From Candidatus Zipacnadum vermilionense (GTDB lineage: Bacteria; Armatimonadota; Zipacnadia; Zipacnadales; Zipacnadaceae), in assembly GCA_029821755.1 (NCBI GenBank), contig JALGSV010000007.1:216368-280367 (forward strand): a stretch of 64,000 nucleotides of DNA, written 5' to 3'. A program made the translations under genes and the position numbers. Shown here one piece after another: positions 46,975 through 55,759 of this stretch. A model generated the notes under the pieces. The model was not told the origin of the DNA and searched no databases. It saw nothing but the letters and a program-made list of their open reading frames with translations. Numbering within the stretch: the stretch's first letter is position 1; each line of letters begins with the position of its first letter.

Positions 46975-48766
46975 GGTTGCCCACCTCCTCGCCCGGATAC
47001 ATCCCCATCTCTCCAAACCATCTCGTCAGGGTCGGCGCCCGGTCTGCCGGCGCAGGATGCACCAGCGGCCGGCCTCGCCCGTCCAGCACCAGGCCGGTCA
47101 CGCCGCCTTCTATTTCCGCGGTCCGCGACTTGCCGGGGCCCTCGCCTACGTCCAGGCCCCGGCCCGGATGCAGCGTCACCTGCCGCTTCTCGCCCTCGGC
47201 CAGGGGCACCAGCTGGATCTCCCCCGCCGCCACCGGCAGCGTCTGCTCCTTCATCTCCAGTGTCAGCGCCGCCTGCCCCGCGCGAGGCGTCCCGGCAGGG
47301 GCGAGGCAGGTGCCCAGGGGGATAAGGCAGTCGCGCCAGAAGACTTGCTCGGCGGCCTGCGGGTGTACCTGGCTCAGCACGCCTAGCTGCGGCATCATGA
47401 AGATGGAGTCCACCGCCAGCCGCGTGACCCCGCGCGGCTCGAAAGCGTCAATCATCATGAGCGCTGCCTGGTTGCGCCGCGGTGCGTGGGAGAGTACCCC
47501 GCCGCTGCCGATGAGCAGGTCCAGCTTCATCATGTCGATGAGGCTAGCCTCGCCCAGGTGCTGCTGGTCGAAGGATACCACCCGCTCCCGGCGCATGCCC
47601 TTGAGCCCCGTGGCCAGCGCCTTGTGTTGCTCCAGGGCCAGTCGCAGCGCCTCCCGCGCCACCGCCTGCTCCACCCGCAGCCCGTAGGGCGATTGCGGAA
47701 TGGTAGTCGGCCGCAGCATCTTGTTGCGGATCTGGTCTGACAACTGCGCCGGGTGCACTTCCTCCGGCAGCCAGCGCAGGATGTTGTCCAGCCCCGCCTC
47801 GGCCAGCACGTTGGAGATGGAGTAGCTCATCCCCAGGTTGGCGCTAACCGTGCGGGTAAACTGCCCGTCGAAAACGGAAAAGACATCGGTGGTCGCCCCG
47901 CCGATGTCCACGCCCAGCACGTTGATCTGGTGCGCGTCAGCCACCTGCTGCACCAGCTTCCCCACCGCCGCCGGGGTCGGCATGACCTCCGCATCCACCC
48001 AGGCCAGCAGCCGGTCGTAGCCGGGCGCGTGGGACATCACATGCCGTAGGAACTCCTCTTGAATGGCCTGCCGCGAGGGCCCCAGGTTCTCCCGGTCCAT
48101 GTTAGGCCGCAGGTTGTCCACGATCCGCAGCGCGGCTACATCTTGTAGCACCTCCTCCACTAGTGGCCGGGCCTGGACGTTCCCGGCGAAGATACAGGGC
48201 AACTGGAACTGCCTCCCCAGGCGCGCCTGGGGCTTGGCCGCCCCGACCAGCTCCACCATCTCCACCACGCGGCTGACCTCGCCGCCATCCACGCCGCCGG
48301 AGATCAGCAGCATATCCGGCCGCAGTTGGCGCATGCGCTGGATGCGTTCGTAGGTCTCCCACCCGTCGTCGAGCGAGAGCACGTCCATGACGATGGCCCC
48401 CGCCCCCAGCGCCGCCCGCTGGGCGCTCTCGGCGGTCATCCGCCGCACCAGCCCCATGACCATGACCTGCAGGCCCCCGCCGGCGGAGCTGGTGGAGAGG
48501 TAAATATCCACGCCCTCTGCGTCCCGCGCCGGCCGGATGATATTCCCCTGCTCATCCAGAATCCGCCGCCCCGACAGCTCCTCCACCTCGGTTACCGCGT
48601 TGCGCACGCCGACGATGACATCCTCATAAGGCGCCTCCACGGTAGTAGGCGCCTCCCCGCGCAGCCGCAGCCGGAACTCCCCGCCCACGCGCTCAATCAG
48701 GATCGCCTTGGTGGTAGTCGAGCCGCAGTCCGTCGCCAGGATGAGTCTGATGTCTTCCGGGTTCAT
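46967..48766 (-). CDS. MutL/GlmL-family ASKHA ATPase (gene 3)
   Basis: 599 residues, an acetate/sugar kinase-Hsp70-actin fold. Two nucleotide-site signatures are visible: ATDCGSTTTKAIL near 11-23 (phosphate 1) and VLGVDIGGATTDVF near 282-296 (phosphate 2). The adenosine site is in the region GGVLSHAP near 430. The family name comes from MutL or GlmL, proposed to reactivate B12-dependent glutamate mutase, but no mutase S or E subunit is encoded here. The gene sits among membrane-protein genes, a context that suggests another job for the ATPase. Gene 2 ends 1 base before its ATG. Confidence 0.85.
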   Translation of the reverse strand: MNPEDIRLILATDCGSTTTKAILIERVGGEFRLRLRGEAPTTVEAPYEDVIVGVRNAVTEVEELSGRRILDEQGNIIRPARDAEGVDIYLSTSSAGGGLQVMVMGLVRRMTAESAQRAALGAGAIVMDVLSLDDGWETYERIQRMRQLRPDMLLISGGVDGGEVSRVVEMVELVGAAKPQARLGRQFQLPCIFAGNVQARPLVEEVLQDVAALRIVDNLRPNMDRENLGPSRQAIQEEFLRHVMSHAPGYDRLLAWVDAEVMPTPAAVGKLVQQVADAHQINVLGVDIGGATTDVFSVFDGQFTRTVSANLGMSYSISNVLAEAGLDNILRWLPEEVHPAQLSDQIRNKMLRPTTIPQSPYGLRVEQAVAREALRLALEQHKALATGLKGMRRERVVSFDQQHLGEASLIDMMKLDLLIGSGGVLSHAPRRNQAALMMIDAFEPRGVTRLAVDSIFMMPQLGVLSQVHPQAAEQVFWRDCLIPLGTCLAPAGTPRAGQAALTLEMKEQTLPVAAGEIQLVPLAEGEKRQVTLHPGRGLDVGEGPGKSRTAEIEGGVTGLVLDGRGRPLVHPAPADRAPTLTRWFGEMGMYPGEEVGNRG

Positions 48767-48767
48767 A

Positions 48768-49067
48768 TCAGTTGGACTCGCGCCCTCCCCGCTCTTCCTC
48801 CCCCTGCTCCAGCCTACGAATCAGCCACTCCACGTTGTCCCGGTCCTCCAGGGCCTCGGCAAACACGTCGTAGTCCTGCACCGACAGCAGCGGTTGCAGC
48901 AGCGGCCCCAGGAAAACCAGCCCCTGGGAGGCGATGAAGCTCAGCGGCTTGACCGACTCCAGCACGAGGATGGCCGGCGCCGCCAGCCGCCGCTCGATCA
49001 ACTTGTCGGCGACCTTCTGGAGTATTTCGCGCTGGCGCTCAGTGCGTTGCTCCTCATCAATGAGCAT
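48768..49067 (-). CDS. Small soluble protein of the MutL-like operon (gene 2)
   Basis: 99 residues. It starts at ATG 49067 (MLIDEEQRTERQREILQKVA) and stops at 48768, one base before the MutL-like gene's ATG. The chain is mainly helical and charged, with a hydrophobic mid-part (APAILVLESVKPLSFIASQ). A repeated pattern near the end (DNVEWLIRRLEQGEEERG) suggests a helix that could bind the large partner. I do not recognise the family. The tight spacing suggests it works with the ATPase. Confidence 0.65.
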   Translation of the reverse strand: MLIDEEQRTERQREILQKVADKLIERRLAAPAILVLESVKPLSFIASQGLVFLGPLLQPLLSVQDYDVFAEALEDRDNVEWLIRRLEQGEEERGGRESN

Positions 49068-49092
49068 GGTGTCTCGTCATCCAGCTTCCCGG

Positions 49093-49584
49093 TCAGACCT
49101 TGCCTGCCTTCAGATGTTCCTCCACCACTGCCAGCACTTCCTCCCGGTTGTCCAGGAAGGGCAGGTAGAACCCTCGAGTGCGGGCGAGCAGGCTGTAACG
49201 CGCCACCGGGCTGACCAGTACCCCGCGCTCGCCATCATGAAAGTGGACCTTCAGCGTCGCCCAGGGCTTGCGTCGTCGGCCTAGCAGGCTATCCACCTCG
49301 AGGCCGGTTTCGTCCACCCGGTAGCTGGTCGGCAGATAGAAGGGCGAGACCGCCACGATGAGCGTGAAGAAAGCGATCCCTGCGTATACCTCGCTTCCCA
49401 TGGCAAAGTACACGCACACCGAGATAACCAGAATGAAGGTCAGCACGGCGAGTCCCCGCAGCAGGTGCGTCCGCGCCGGCCAGACCACCCAGGCCACCCC
49501 CTCGGTCGCCGGGCGCTTGCTCCGTCGCCACCGTGGCTTCGCTGTCGCTATATCCTGAGGAGCTGTGAGCCCCCGAGGGTCCAT
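49093..49584 (-). CDS. Membrane protein with PH-like domain (gene 1)
   Basis: 163 residues from ATG 49584, with AGGAGAACCGC upstream. A charged N-terminus leads to two close membrane helices (about 43-60 and 65-84: AVLTFILVISVCVYFAM, GIAFFTLIVAVSPFYL), then a beta-rich domain of about 75 residues (TSYRVDETGLEVDSLLGRRRKPWATLKVHF) that looks like a bacterial PH domain. It starts the run of eight minus-strand genes with the MutL-like ATPase. It may anchor the complex in the membrane, which is inference. Confidence 0.7.
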   Translation of the reverse strand: MDPRGLTAPQDIATAKPRWRRSKRPATEGVAWVVWPARTHLLRGLAVLTFILVISVCVYFAMGSEVYAGIAFFTLIVAVSPFYLPTSYRVDETGLEVDSLLGRRRKPWATLKVHFHDGERGVLVSPVARYSLLARTRGFYLPFLDNREEVLAVVEEHLKAGKV

Positions 49585-49715
49585 GCGGTTCTCCTATCGC
49601 GAGGAGGGTCTCACCGGACCCTCCCTTGCGCTTGAGGCGGGCTCTGAGCGAGTATCGATTCGCGGCCCGCCCTCCCGGCATCGGTTGACAGCGTGGACAG
49701 GCTGGAGAGCCGCCT

Positions 49716-50699
49716 CTACCCCTGCCCCATCAGACTCGCCACATCCATCTCTGATAGTGCCGAGATATGCTGGTACGCCGAATACGCCGCAAGACTAGCA
49801 TCCCCCACCGCCGTAGTGATCTGCCGGAGCGGCGTATTGCGCACATCCCCCGCGGCGAAAATGCCCGCCTGGCTGGTGTGCATCAAGTGGTCGGTGACGA
49901 TGAAGCCGTCCTCCAAGTCCAGCGTCCCTTCCAGCCACGCCGTCTGCGGCGCATGGCCGATGGCGACGAAGAGGCCGTCCACCTCCAGGTCGCTCACCTG
50001 CTCGGTCCGCACGTTCCTCACCCGGACCTTCTCCAGTTCCGCCTGTCCCACCACCTCTTCCACCACCGTGTCCCAGACGATCTCCAGGTTCGCCCGAGCG
50101 AAGGCGCGCTCTTGCAGGTACGCCTCCGCGCGCAGCTCATGACGGCGGTGGATCAGGTACACCTGCTCGGCGATATCGGTCAGGTACAGGGCCTCGTCCA
50201 CGGCCGAGTTGCCGCCGCCCACCACCGCCACGCGCTTGCCCCGGTAGAAGAAGCCGTCGCAGGTGGCGCAGAAGGAGACGCCGTGCCCCAACAGGCGGGC
50301 CTCGCCGGGGACGCCCAAGCGCCGCGGCGCCGCGCCCAAGGTCAGGATCACTGCCTGAGCGCAGTAGGAGTCCACCTCCCCCTGCAAGGTCCAGCAGGGG
50401 CCTTGGGGGAGGAGCGCCTTGGCCAGGTCGGTGAGGAAGGTAATCCCGGCCTCCTGTGCCTGCTGGTGCACCCGCTGGGCCAGCTCAAAGCCGCTGATGC
50501 CGCCGGGGAAGCCGGGGTAGTTCTCCACCAGGGAGGCGGTAGCAGTCTGGCCGCCGGGAGCGGCCTTCTCCAACAGCACCACGTCCAGTCCGTAGCGCTG
50601 CCCGTACATAGCCGCCGTACAGCCAGCCACGCCGCCACCGACGACGATGAGCTGGTGGAGTTGGGGCGGGAGGCTGTCCGAGGTGTGTTCGTTGTTCAT
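49716..50699 (-). CDS. trxB: Thioredoxin reductase-like flavoprotein
   Basis: 327 residues. FAD site LIVVGGGVAGCTAAMYGQRYG, the redox pair CATC in SFCATCDGFFYRGK near 149-157, the NADPH site VAVVGGGNSAVDEALYL, and the C-terminal GIFAAGDVRNTPLRQITTAVGDAS. Thioredoxin reductase passes electrons from NADPH to thioredoxin. I chose ATG 50699 (MNNEHTSDSLPPQ); the longer frame upstream reads repeat-like sequence. No thioredoxin gene is next to it. It ends 24 bases before a minus-strand glycosidase-like gene's stop codon in the other frame; the pair face the same way. Confidence 0.92.
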   Translation of the reverse strand: MNNEHTSDSLPPQLHQLIVVGGGVAGCTAAMYGQRYGLDVVLLEKAAPGGQTATASLVENYPGFPGGISGFELAQRVHQQAQEAGITFLTDLAKALLPQGPCWTLQGEVDSYCAQAVILTLGAAPRRLGVPGEARLLGHGVSFCATCDGFFYRGKRVAVVGGGNSAVDEALYLTDIAEQVYLIHRRHELRAEAYLQERAFARANLEIVWDTVVEEVVGQAELEKVRVRNVRTEQVSDLEVDGLFVAIGHAPQTAWLEGTLDLEDGFIVTDHLMHTSQAGIFAAGDVRNTPLRQITTAVGDASLAAYSAYQHISALSEMDVASLMGQG

Positions 50700-50789
50700 G
50701 TCAACCACAGGGCTGCTGGCTTGTTCTGCCTTTTGGGAAGGGTCGCCGGCGTCTGCGCCGGTGGGGTAGGGCCGGTCGGGTCCGCGCGA

Positions 50790-50836
50790 GCGGGTATTCC
50801 GCGGGATACGACTCCGCGAAACATCCGCCCCTACGA
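50790..50836. repeat. Family C-like repeat at the 3' end of the glycosidase-like gene
   Basis: On the minus strand the stop codon TAG (50833-50831) lies in CGTAGGGGCGGATGTTTCGC, like the recO stop at 2188 in CGTAGGGGCAGCTTTCGC. The element continues toward 50790. Confidence 0.5.
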
Positions 50837-53020
50837 CAGGCGGTACGCTGTCCATGCCTCCGTCTCCAGTACGCCTCCCGGACACTCCAGCGGCGTCTCC
50901 TCGCTGCCCCGAATCTTCACCACGCGTGCTCCGGACGGCAGGGGATGCCGGAAGGCCTGGTACGCAAACAACGCCTGCGGCCCCGCCTGCGACTCCCACC
51001 GCACTCCCTGGTCGTTCGGCAGTAAGAAGCGCTTGTCCAGGTACGGCCGCAGCGCCTCGTAGGTCAGCTCGACCTCGCCCTGCGCCATGGTCAGCGAGCG
51101 GTTGGCGATGTAGCGGAAGCGCCACTCGTCTATCGGCACTTCCCCCCGGTTCGGATTAGGGCGGACGCCGAGCAGTTGCGTGTTGTACGCCATGTACTCA
51201 TGCCCGATTAGCTTGCCGAGATCGTTCTGCCCCGCGACGCCCTGCAACACGTGGCCCTCGTAGTCCTGTAACGGGTCGGCGAGGCCATACTGGTGCACGC
51301 CGAAGGGGCTGGTCCCCTCGAAGCTGAACCACTTGTAGCCGATCTCCTGCAGTTGGTGCAGCACATCCCCCATCTCCCACTGCATGGGCTCGCAGTTGCC
51401 CCCGTAGTTGTACGAGAGGCAAGCCAAGTTAGGCCAGGAGTCGAAAAAGATCCACTCCAGGCCGCCCTCGTCATGCCAGCGGCGCAGGTCGTCCAGGAAC
51501 CACTGCTTCGCCCCGCTGCACCAGTTGATGGAGTTGATGCACTGGTGCCCGTAGCCGCCGCCAAAGCGTTTGGTGTTGGCGTGTTTGATGATGTACTCGG
51601 GGTGCTCCTGGACAATGGCCGCGCGCGGGGTCAGGTGCAGGCCCACCCAGTGCCCGGTCATGATCCCCAATTCCCGTGCCTTGTCGCGGTAGTAGTTCCA
51701 CCCCGCCCAGCCGCCCCAGAACTCCGCCGGCTGGTAGCGGTGAGTCCCGCAGACGCTGGAGCAATAGATGTCGCTGTGCCAGCCGATCTGGGCGTGGCAC
51801 AAGAAGGCCAACTCGGAGAAGTCGCTCTCGTGGATGGGGTGGTCCAGGGCCGTGCGGTGCACGCCCATAGCCGCCAATCGCGGCAGAATATGGTCGGCGG
51901 CCCAGTGCAGGTAATCGTGGCTCTCCACCTCCTCCACCTCATCCCCATCCTGCAGCAGCACGTAGAACTTGTCGTCCTTGATCCGCCACCCCCAATCCGG
52001 CTGCGGGCCCTGGCGGGACTCGGCGATGCTGCAACTGTTCTTTCCGGCGAAGACGGGGACGCTGCCGGAGGCCTGCGGGTAACAGTTCTTGATCCCGAAG
52101 AACCCGCGGATGAGGTCCCCGGTGTAGTCCATCGCCCGTGTCCACATGTTGACGATCTCGTGTTTCGCGCGCCCCTCCGCCGGGGCGGGGCTGAAGAGGA
52201 CGTGCTTGGCCGGGATGGTCACCTCGCTGGACAGGGGGAAGGCGTACTCGTCCACGACGAAGAGGACCTCCTCTCCCGGGTTTTTCTGCAGCAGGCACTT
52301 GGCCGAGTGCGGGTCCTCCCAGTAGCCCAGCAGCACGCCCTCCGGGGCCGCCAGGAAGTCGAAGGGCTGCCCCGATCCCCAGCGCGGGCAAAACTGGTAG
52401 GAGTTGCCTAGTGGGTCATCCCACTGGTCCAGCCGCTGGAGGCACGCGGAGGTGTAGTGCGTGTCCGGCGTCGCCTCGTACACCGGCGGGCCCACCTGCG
52501 ACTGGAAGTAGAGCGTGTTTCCGGTCGCCTGCCCGCCGATCTCCCACGTCCCCAGCGTGAGGAAACGGTGAATACTGTTGCTATCACTGGAGAACTGGAA
52601 CCCCAGCGAGAAGCCCGCATACCGCTCCCCGTCGAGGGTCAGTTCCTGCGGCGTGAAGACCCAGTCCAGCCGGTCCTCCTGCACGCCCCGCACCTGCAGC
52701 GCGGTGATGGTCCAGTCATGCTCGTCCATCATCTCGTTGGAGAAAAGCTCCGGCCGGCCCAGGGCGGTGGTGCGGACCACGACGCTGCCGTCCTCCTGCC
52801 GGTCCACCCCTCGCAGGACAAAGTCCTGGTAGTGAACGGCATCCAGGGTCGAGAAATCCGGCCGCAGCGGCACCGCGCACGACCGCAGCGACACTCTTGC
52901 CACGGTCACTTCCCCCACTCCGAGCAGCCGGTCGCCCTCCGTCACCAGCGACAGACCTACCTCCGGTGAGAGGTTGATCTCCAGGGATTGCGGCGAGCAC
53001 TTGTGGTTAAGACGGGGCAT
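50831..53020 (-). CDS. Glycosidase-like protein with TIM barrel
   Basis: 729 residues from ATG 53020 (MPRLNHKCSPQSLEINLSPEVG), with AGGAG 8 bases upstream. A beta-rich N-terminal domain (to about 330) precedes a probable TIM barrel (about 340-660) that has the look of alpha-galactosidase-like (GH36/27) folds: PQPDWGWRIKDDKFYVL, GVHRTALDHPIH, WGGWAGWNYYRDKARELG, LEWIFFDSWPN, YKWFSFEGTSPFGVH. Candidate acids are the Asp in FFDSWP and the Glu in SFEGTS. A beta C-terminus ends the chain. There is no signal peptide, so it may be intracellular. The substrate is unknown. Confidence 0.75.
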   Translation of the reverse strand: MPRLNHKCSPQSLEINLSPEVGLSLVTEGDRLLGVGEVTVARVSLRSCAVPLRPDFSTLDAVHYQDFVLRGVDRQEDGSVVVRTTALGRPELFSNEMMDEHDWTITALQVRGVQEDRLDWVFTPQELTLDGERYAGFSLGFQFSSDSNSIHRFLTLGTWEIGGQATGNTLYFQSQVGPPVYEATPDTHYTSACLQRLDQWDDPLGNSYQFCPRWGSGQPFDFLAAPEGVLLGYWEDPHSAKCLLQKNPGEEVLFVVDEYAFPLSSEVTIPAKHVLFSPAPAEGRAKHEIVNMWTRAMDYTGDLIRGFFGIKNCYPQASGSVPVFAGKNSCSIAESRQGPQPDWGWRIKDDKFYVLLQDGDEVEEVESHDYLHWAADHILPRLAAMGVHRTALDHPIHESDFSELAFLCHAQIGWHSDIYCSSVCGTHRYQPAEFWGGWAGWNYYRDKARELGIMTGHWVGLHLTPRAAIVQEHPEYIIKHANTKRFGGGYGHQCINSINWCSGAKQWFLDDLRRWHDEGGLEWIFFDSWPNLACLSYNYGGNCEPMQWEMGDVLHQLQEIGYKWFSFEGTSPFGVHQYGLADPLQDYEGHVLQGVAGQNDLGKLIGHEYMAYNTQLLGVRPNPNRGEVPIDEWRFRYIANRSLTMAQGEVELTYEALRPYLDKRFLLPNDQGVRWESQAGPQALFAYQAFRHPLPSGARVVKIRGSEETPLECPGGVLETEAWTAYRLS

Positions 53021-53040
53021 AAGGGATCTCCTGAACCAAG

Positions 53041-53084
53041 GCAGACCTGGAGCGGCCGGACGCGAGACAGAACCTATCCGGCCC
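53041..53084. repeat. Family D-like element upstream of the glycosidase-like gene
   Basis: Contains GCCGGACGCGAGACAG and GAACCTATCCGGCCC. The 15-mer at 53070-53084 matches 32400-32414, and the GCCGGACGCG(A/G)GACA part is also found before the rubrerythrin-like gene at about 63676-63691. The three copies differ elsewhere. Confidence 0.45.
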
Positions 53085-53190
53085 GCCCGGAAGCCGGGAG
53101 GCCGAGCCGGCAAGGTGACGACCGCGCATTTCCCCTTCTCCTCGACTATCTCCTGCCGCGCCAGAAGGATTATTGCCACCACAGAGCGTA

Positions 53191-53196
53191 TATGAT
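53191..53196 (+). promoter_or_regulatory. -10-like box before the lipid kinase gene
   Basis: TATGAT, 24 bases before the start codon at 53220. A TTGCCA lies upstream at 53173 but the 12-base spacing is too short to be a normal -35. No ribosome site is seen between the box and the ATG. Confidence 0.4.
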
Positions 53197-53219
53197 ACGG
53201 GGACACACCCCATTTATCT

Positions 53220-54128
53220 ATGCCCGACCAGGACCGCTTCATTATCTGCAACCCCGCCGCCCGGCGCAGCCGCGGGCAAACCGTGGCCGACGACTTGCGC
53301 GGCTTACTGCGCACGCGCGGCATGTCGGCCGAGGTGAGCACGGCCTCCGACTGGGCCCACGCCTCCCGGATGGCTCGAGAGGCCGCCGAGCAGGGCTACG
53401 CCCAGGTCGTGGCCGCCGGCGGGGATGGTACCGTCAACGCCGTGGCCAACGGCCTGGTCGGCACCAGGTCCGCGCTGGGCGTGCTCCCCCTGGGCACCGG
53501 GAACGTCCTCGCCTACAACCTGGGCGTCGCCACTTTGCCTGCGGCTCTGGCCGCCCTGCAAGCTGATCGTCGCCTCCCCATGGACCTGGGACTTGTCGGC
53601 TCCCGCTATTTCGTGGCCGTGGCCGGGGTAGGTCTCGATGCCCAGATCTCCCGCAGTGTCGAGGACTTCTGGAAGCAGTCGATCGGCCGCCTGGCCTTCC
53701 TCACCGAGGGTCTCAACCAGCTCGTGCGCGACAAGCCCCACCTCTTCCACATCAACATGGAGGGTGAGGACTGCACCGTCGTCGAGGAGGAGCTGTGGTC
53801 CGCTCTCCTCTGCAACGTCCCCGAGCACACCTGGCGCCTGCCTCTGGCCCGCCAGGCCACTCTCAACGACGGCTGGCTACAGTTGATCCTCTTCCGCGAT
53901 GTCAATGCCTGGCGGTGGACCTTCGGCCTGGGCGACGCCCTCTTCCGCACCGGCGACCTCAACCAAGTCCCCGGCGTCACCGTCCACCGTGTCCGGAAGG
54001 CCCGTATCACCACCGATCCGCCCTGGACCTGGGAAGCCGACGGCGACGCGGGCGGCGAAACGCCGGTGGAGGCGGAGGTCCGTCCTGGCGCCCTACAGGT
54101 CATTGCGGGGAAGATCCCCACCGCGTAA
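53220..54128 (+). CDS. Diacylglycerol kinase family (YegS-like) lipid kinase
   Basis: 302 residues with the DAG-kinase catalytic signatures: ICNPAARRSRG at the start, VVAAGGDGTVNAVANGLVG with the G-G-D-G-T motif near 62-66, and VLPLGTGNVLAYNL near 89. Relatives phosphorylate diacylglycerol or phosphatidylglycerol-type lipids. Length is normal. ATG 53220 has no visible ribosome site; a TATGAT box 24 bases upstream could make a nearly leaderless message. It stands alone between minus-strand and plus-strand genes. Confidence 0.9.
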   Translation: MPDQDRFIICNPAARRSRGQTVADDLRGLLRTRGMSAEVSTASDWAHASRMAREAAEQGYAQVVAAGGDGTVNAVANGLVGTRSALGVLPLGTGNVLAYNLGVATLPAALAALQADRRLPMDLGLVGSRYFVAVAGVGLDAQISRSVEDFWKQSIGRLAFLTEGLNQLVRDKPHLFHINMEGEDCTVVEEELWSALLCNVPEHTWRLPLARQATLNDGWLQLILFRDVNAWRWTFGLGDALFRTGDLNQVPGVTVHRVRKARITTDPPWTWEADGDAGGETPVEAEVRPGALQVIAGKIPTA

Positions 54129-54155
54129 GGGTCCCCACGGAGGGGCCGTGTCGAA

Positions 54156-54181
54156 CGTCCCGCGACGATAGTCGCGGGACG
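54156..54181 (+). terminator. Hairpin after the lipid kinase gene
   Basis: Perfect 11-base stem CGTCCCGCGAC / GTCGCGGGACG with loop GATA, 28 bases after the stop codon. No T-run follows. The rest of the 54129-54454 gap holds another CTCGGG hairpin and no gene I can support. Confidence 0.65.
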
Positions 54182-54454
54182 GGAGGCCGGCCCCCGCGTG
54201 CTGGCGAACCACCGCCCTGTCACCCTCGCGCCAGCCCGAGTGCCAGCTCCGCTCGCCTCGGGTTCGCGCCTACGGCGATAGGGTGGCGCTGGGCGTCCCG
54301 ACGGGGGACGGCCTCCTGATCCGCAAACAGTGCGGGTCACTCGACGCGGCCCTCCGGCAGAAGCGCCCTTCCCACTCCCAGGCAGGTATCCTACCTCTGC
54401 AAGCGGAAAGACCCTTCCATCATGCCAAGGCCAAGCGTACCCCGAGAGCCATCT

Positions 54455-55729
54455 ATGCGATACCGACTGGCCGTCCTCCTCCTCCTGGCTGCCCTGGCCG
54501 TCATTCCGGCCGCAGCCGCTTCTTACAGCATAGTCCTCGCTGGTCCCCAGGCCGCCGAGCACGGCCTCACCGTCGCTGGCGGCCCCGGCGTCGGCCATGT
54601 CGCGACCACCGCCGGGGATCGCCGTTGCTGGGCCACCAACCGCCACGCCGGGAAGTACCTAATCGCCGTGCAAGTCCCCCTCCCGGCGGACGCCCCCCAG
54701 CCCGCCCCCCTCCGCGTCACCGTCACCTACCTTGACTTCGGTCGGGGCCAGTGGGCGCTGGCGTATGACGCCTGGGACGGCAAGCAGGCCGTTCGGCGCC
54801 ATGGCCCGGTCGTCCAGAAGCGCAACACTGCGGCCTGGCGGCAGGCCGAGTTCTACCTCCCTGACTTCACCGGAACCTGGCTGGCGGTGAACAGCTTCGG
54901 CTCGATGGTGGACGAGGACGAGGAGTACCTCAGCGAGATCACGGTCCGCCTCGGCGGGCCGGCGATCCTCACCCCGCCCGTCCTTGCCGCTGGTCAGAAG
55001 CACTTCCTCCAGGCCCTGTACTGGAATCCCGACTACCTGTCCCGGACCTGGGCAATTGAGCTGAAGGCCTCGGCGGGGACCATCCAGGAACTGACCATGG
55101 CCGGACCGAAGCCCGGCGATTTCGAGTACACCGCCCCGGCTGCGCCCGGCCCGGTCGCCCTGGAAGCCCGCCTCGACGAGGCCCGCTCCGCTCAGCGCGT
55201 GCTGATCTGGCCCGGGCAATCGCCCGCCCAGATCGAGAGTACCCTCATCGACCCGACTGCTACTTTCGACCACTGGATGTACTGGCCCTTCGCCGCCGAG
55301 GTCACCCTCGGCTCCGATGCGAGTGGGGGAGAGGCCGGTGGCGCTTCCCTGGCCTTCACCTTCATCGGCCCCTACCGGCCCGGCTACGTGGACCTCACCC
55401 GCCGCACTCTCCTGCGCGGCGCCCCGCTGGACGTGAATCTGGAGGTGCAGGGCAACAGCGGCGGCGCGCGTCTGCAGGCCATCCTGGAGGATGCCTCCGG
55501 CCAGCGCTTCTGCTACGACCTGGGGCCCGTGCAGACGCAGGACTGGACGGCCTTCCGCGGCAGTGTCCAGGGCCCCGCGCGTTACTGGGGCGGCGCGGGG
55601 GATGGCTTTCCCCGCTACCCGCTGTACTTCCTCAGTCTGCGTCTGGTGCAGGGGCCGGAGGGCAGCGCCGCGAGCGGGGAGATACGGCTGCGGGACGTGT
55701 TTGTCAGGACCATGGCGCCGACGCCCTAA
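54455..55729 (+). CDS. Exported protein of unknown function
   Basis: 424 residues from ATG 54455 (MRYRLAVLLLLAALAVIPAAAA), a clear signal peptide. Beyond it are beta-rich domains without a match I can name: an early region (YSIVLAGPQAAEHGLTVAGGPG to about 160), a middle part that includes PPVLAAGQKHFLQALYW, and a later sandwich (FIGPYRPGYVDLTRRTLLRG). An alternative start ATG 54422 adds 11 residues. It is followed by a GT2 gene, a polysaccharide deacetylase and other envelope genes, so it probably works at the cell surface. Confidence 0.65.
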   Translation: MRYRLAVLLLLAALAVIPAAAASYSIVLAGPQAAEHGLTVAGGPGVGHVATTAGDRRCWATNRHAGKYLIAVQVPLPADAPQPAPLRVTVTYLDFGRGQWALAYDAWDGKQAVRRHGPVVQKRNTAAWRQAEFYLPDFTGTWLAVNSFGSMVDEDEEYLSEITVRLGGPAILTPPVLAAGQKHFLQALYWNPDYLSRTWAIELKASAGTIQELTMAGPKPGDFEYTAPAAPGPVALEARLDEARSAQRVLIWPGQSPAQIESTLIDPTATFDHWMYWPFAAEVTLGSDASGGEAGGASLAFTFIGPYRPGYVDLTRRTLLRGAPLDVNLEVQGNSGGARLQAILEDASGQRFCYDLGPVQTQDWTAFRGSVQGPARYWGGAGDGFPRYPLYFLSLRLVQGPEGSAASGEIRLRDVFVRTMAPTP

Positions 55730-55759
55730 GGGAGGGGCCGCGACTCGCGTCTTCCGCCC

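Noticed and set aside
46967..48766. Naming the ATPase as glutamate mutase activator and inferring glutamate fermentation
   Set aside because: No mutase S or E subunit or methylaspartate ammonia-lyase is encoded nearby, and the neighbours are membrane proteins.
54230..54275. tRNA-like GGGTTCGCGCC stretch
   Set aside because: It does not match the conserved T-arm pattern and no cloverleaf can be drawn; the stretch is explained by a CTCGGG hairpin.
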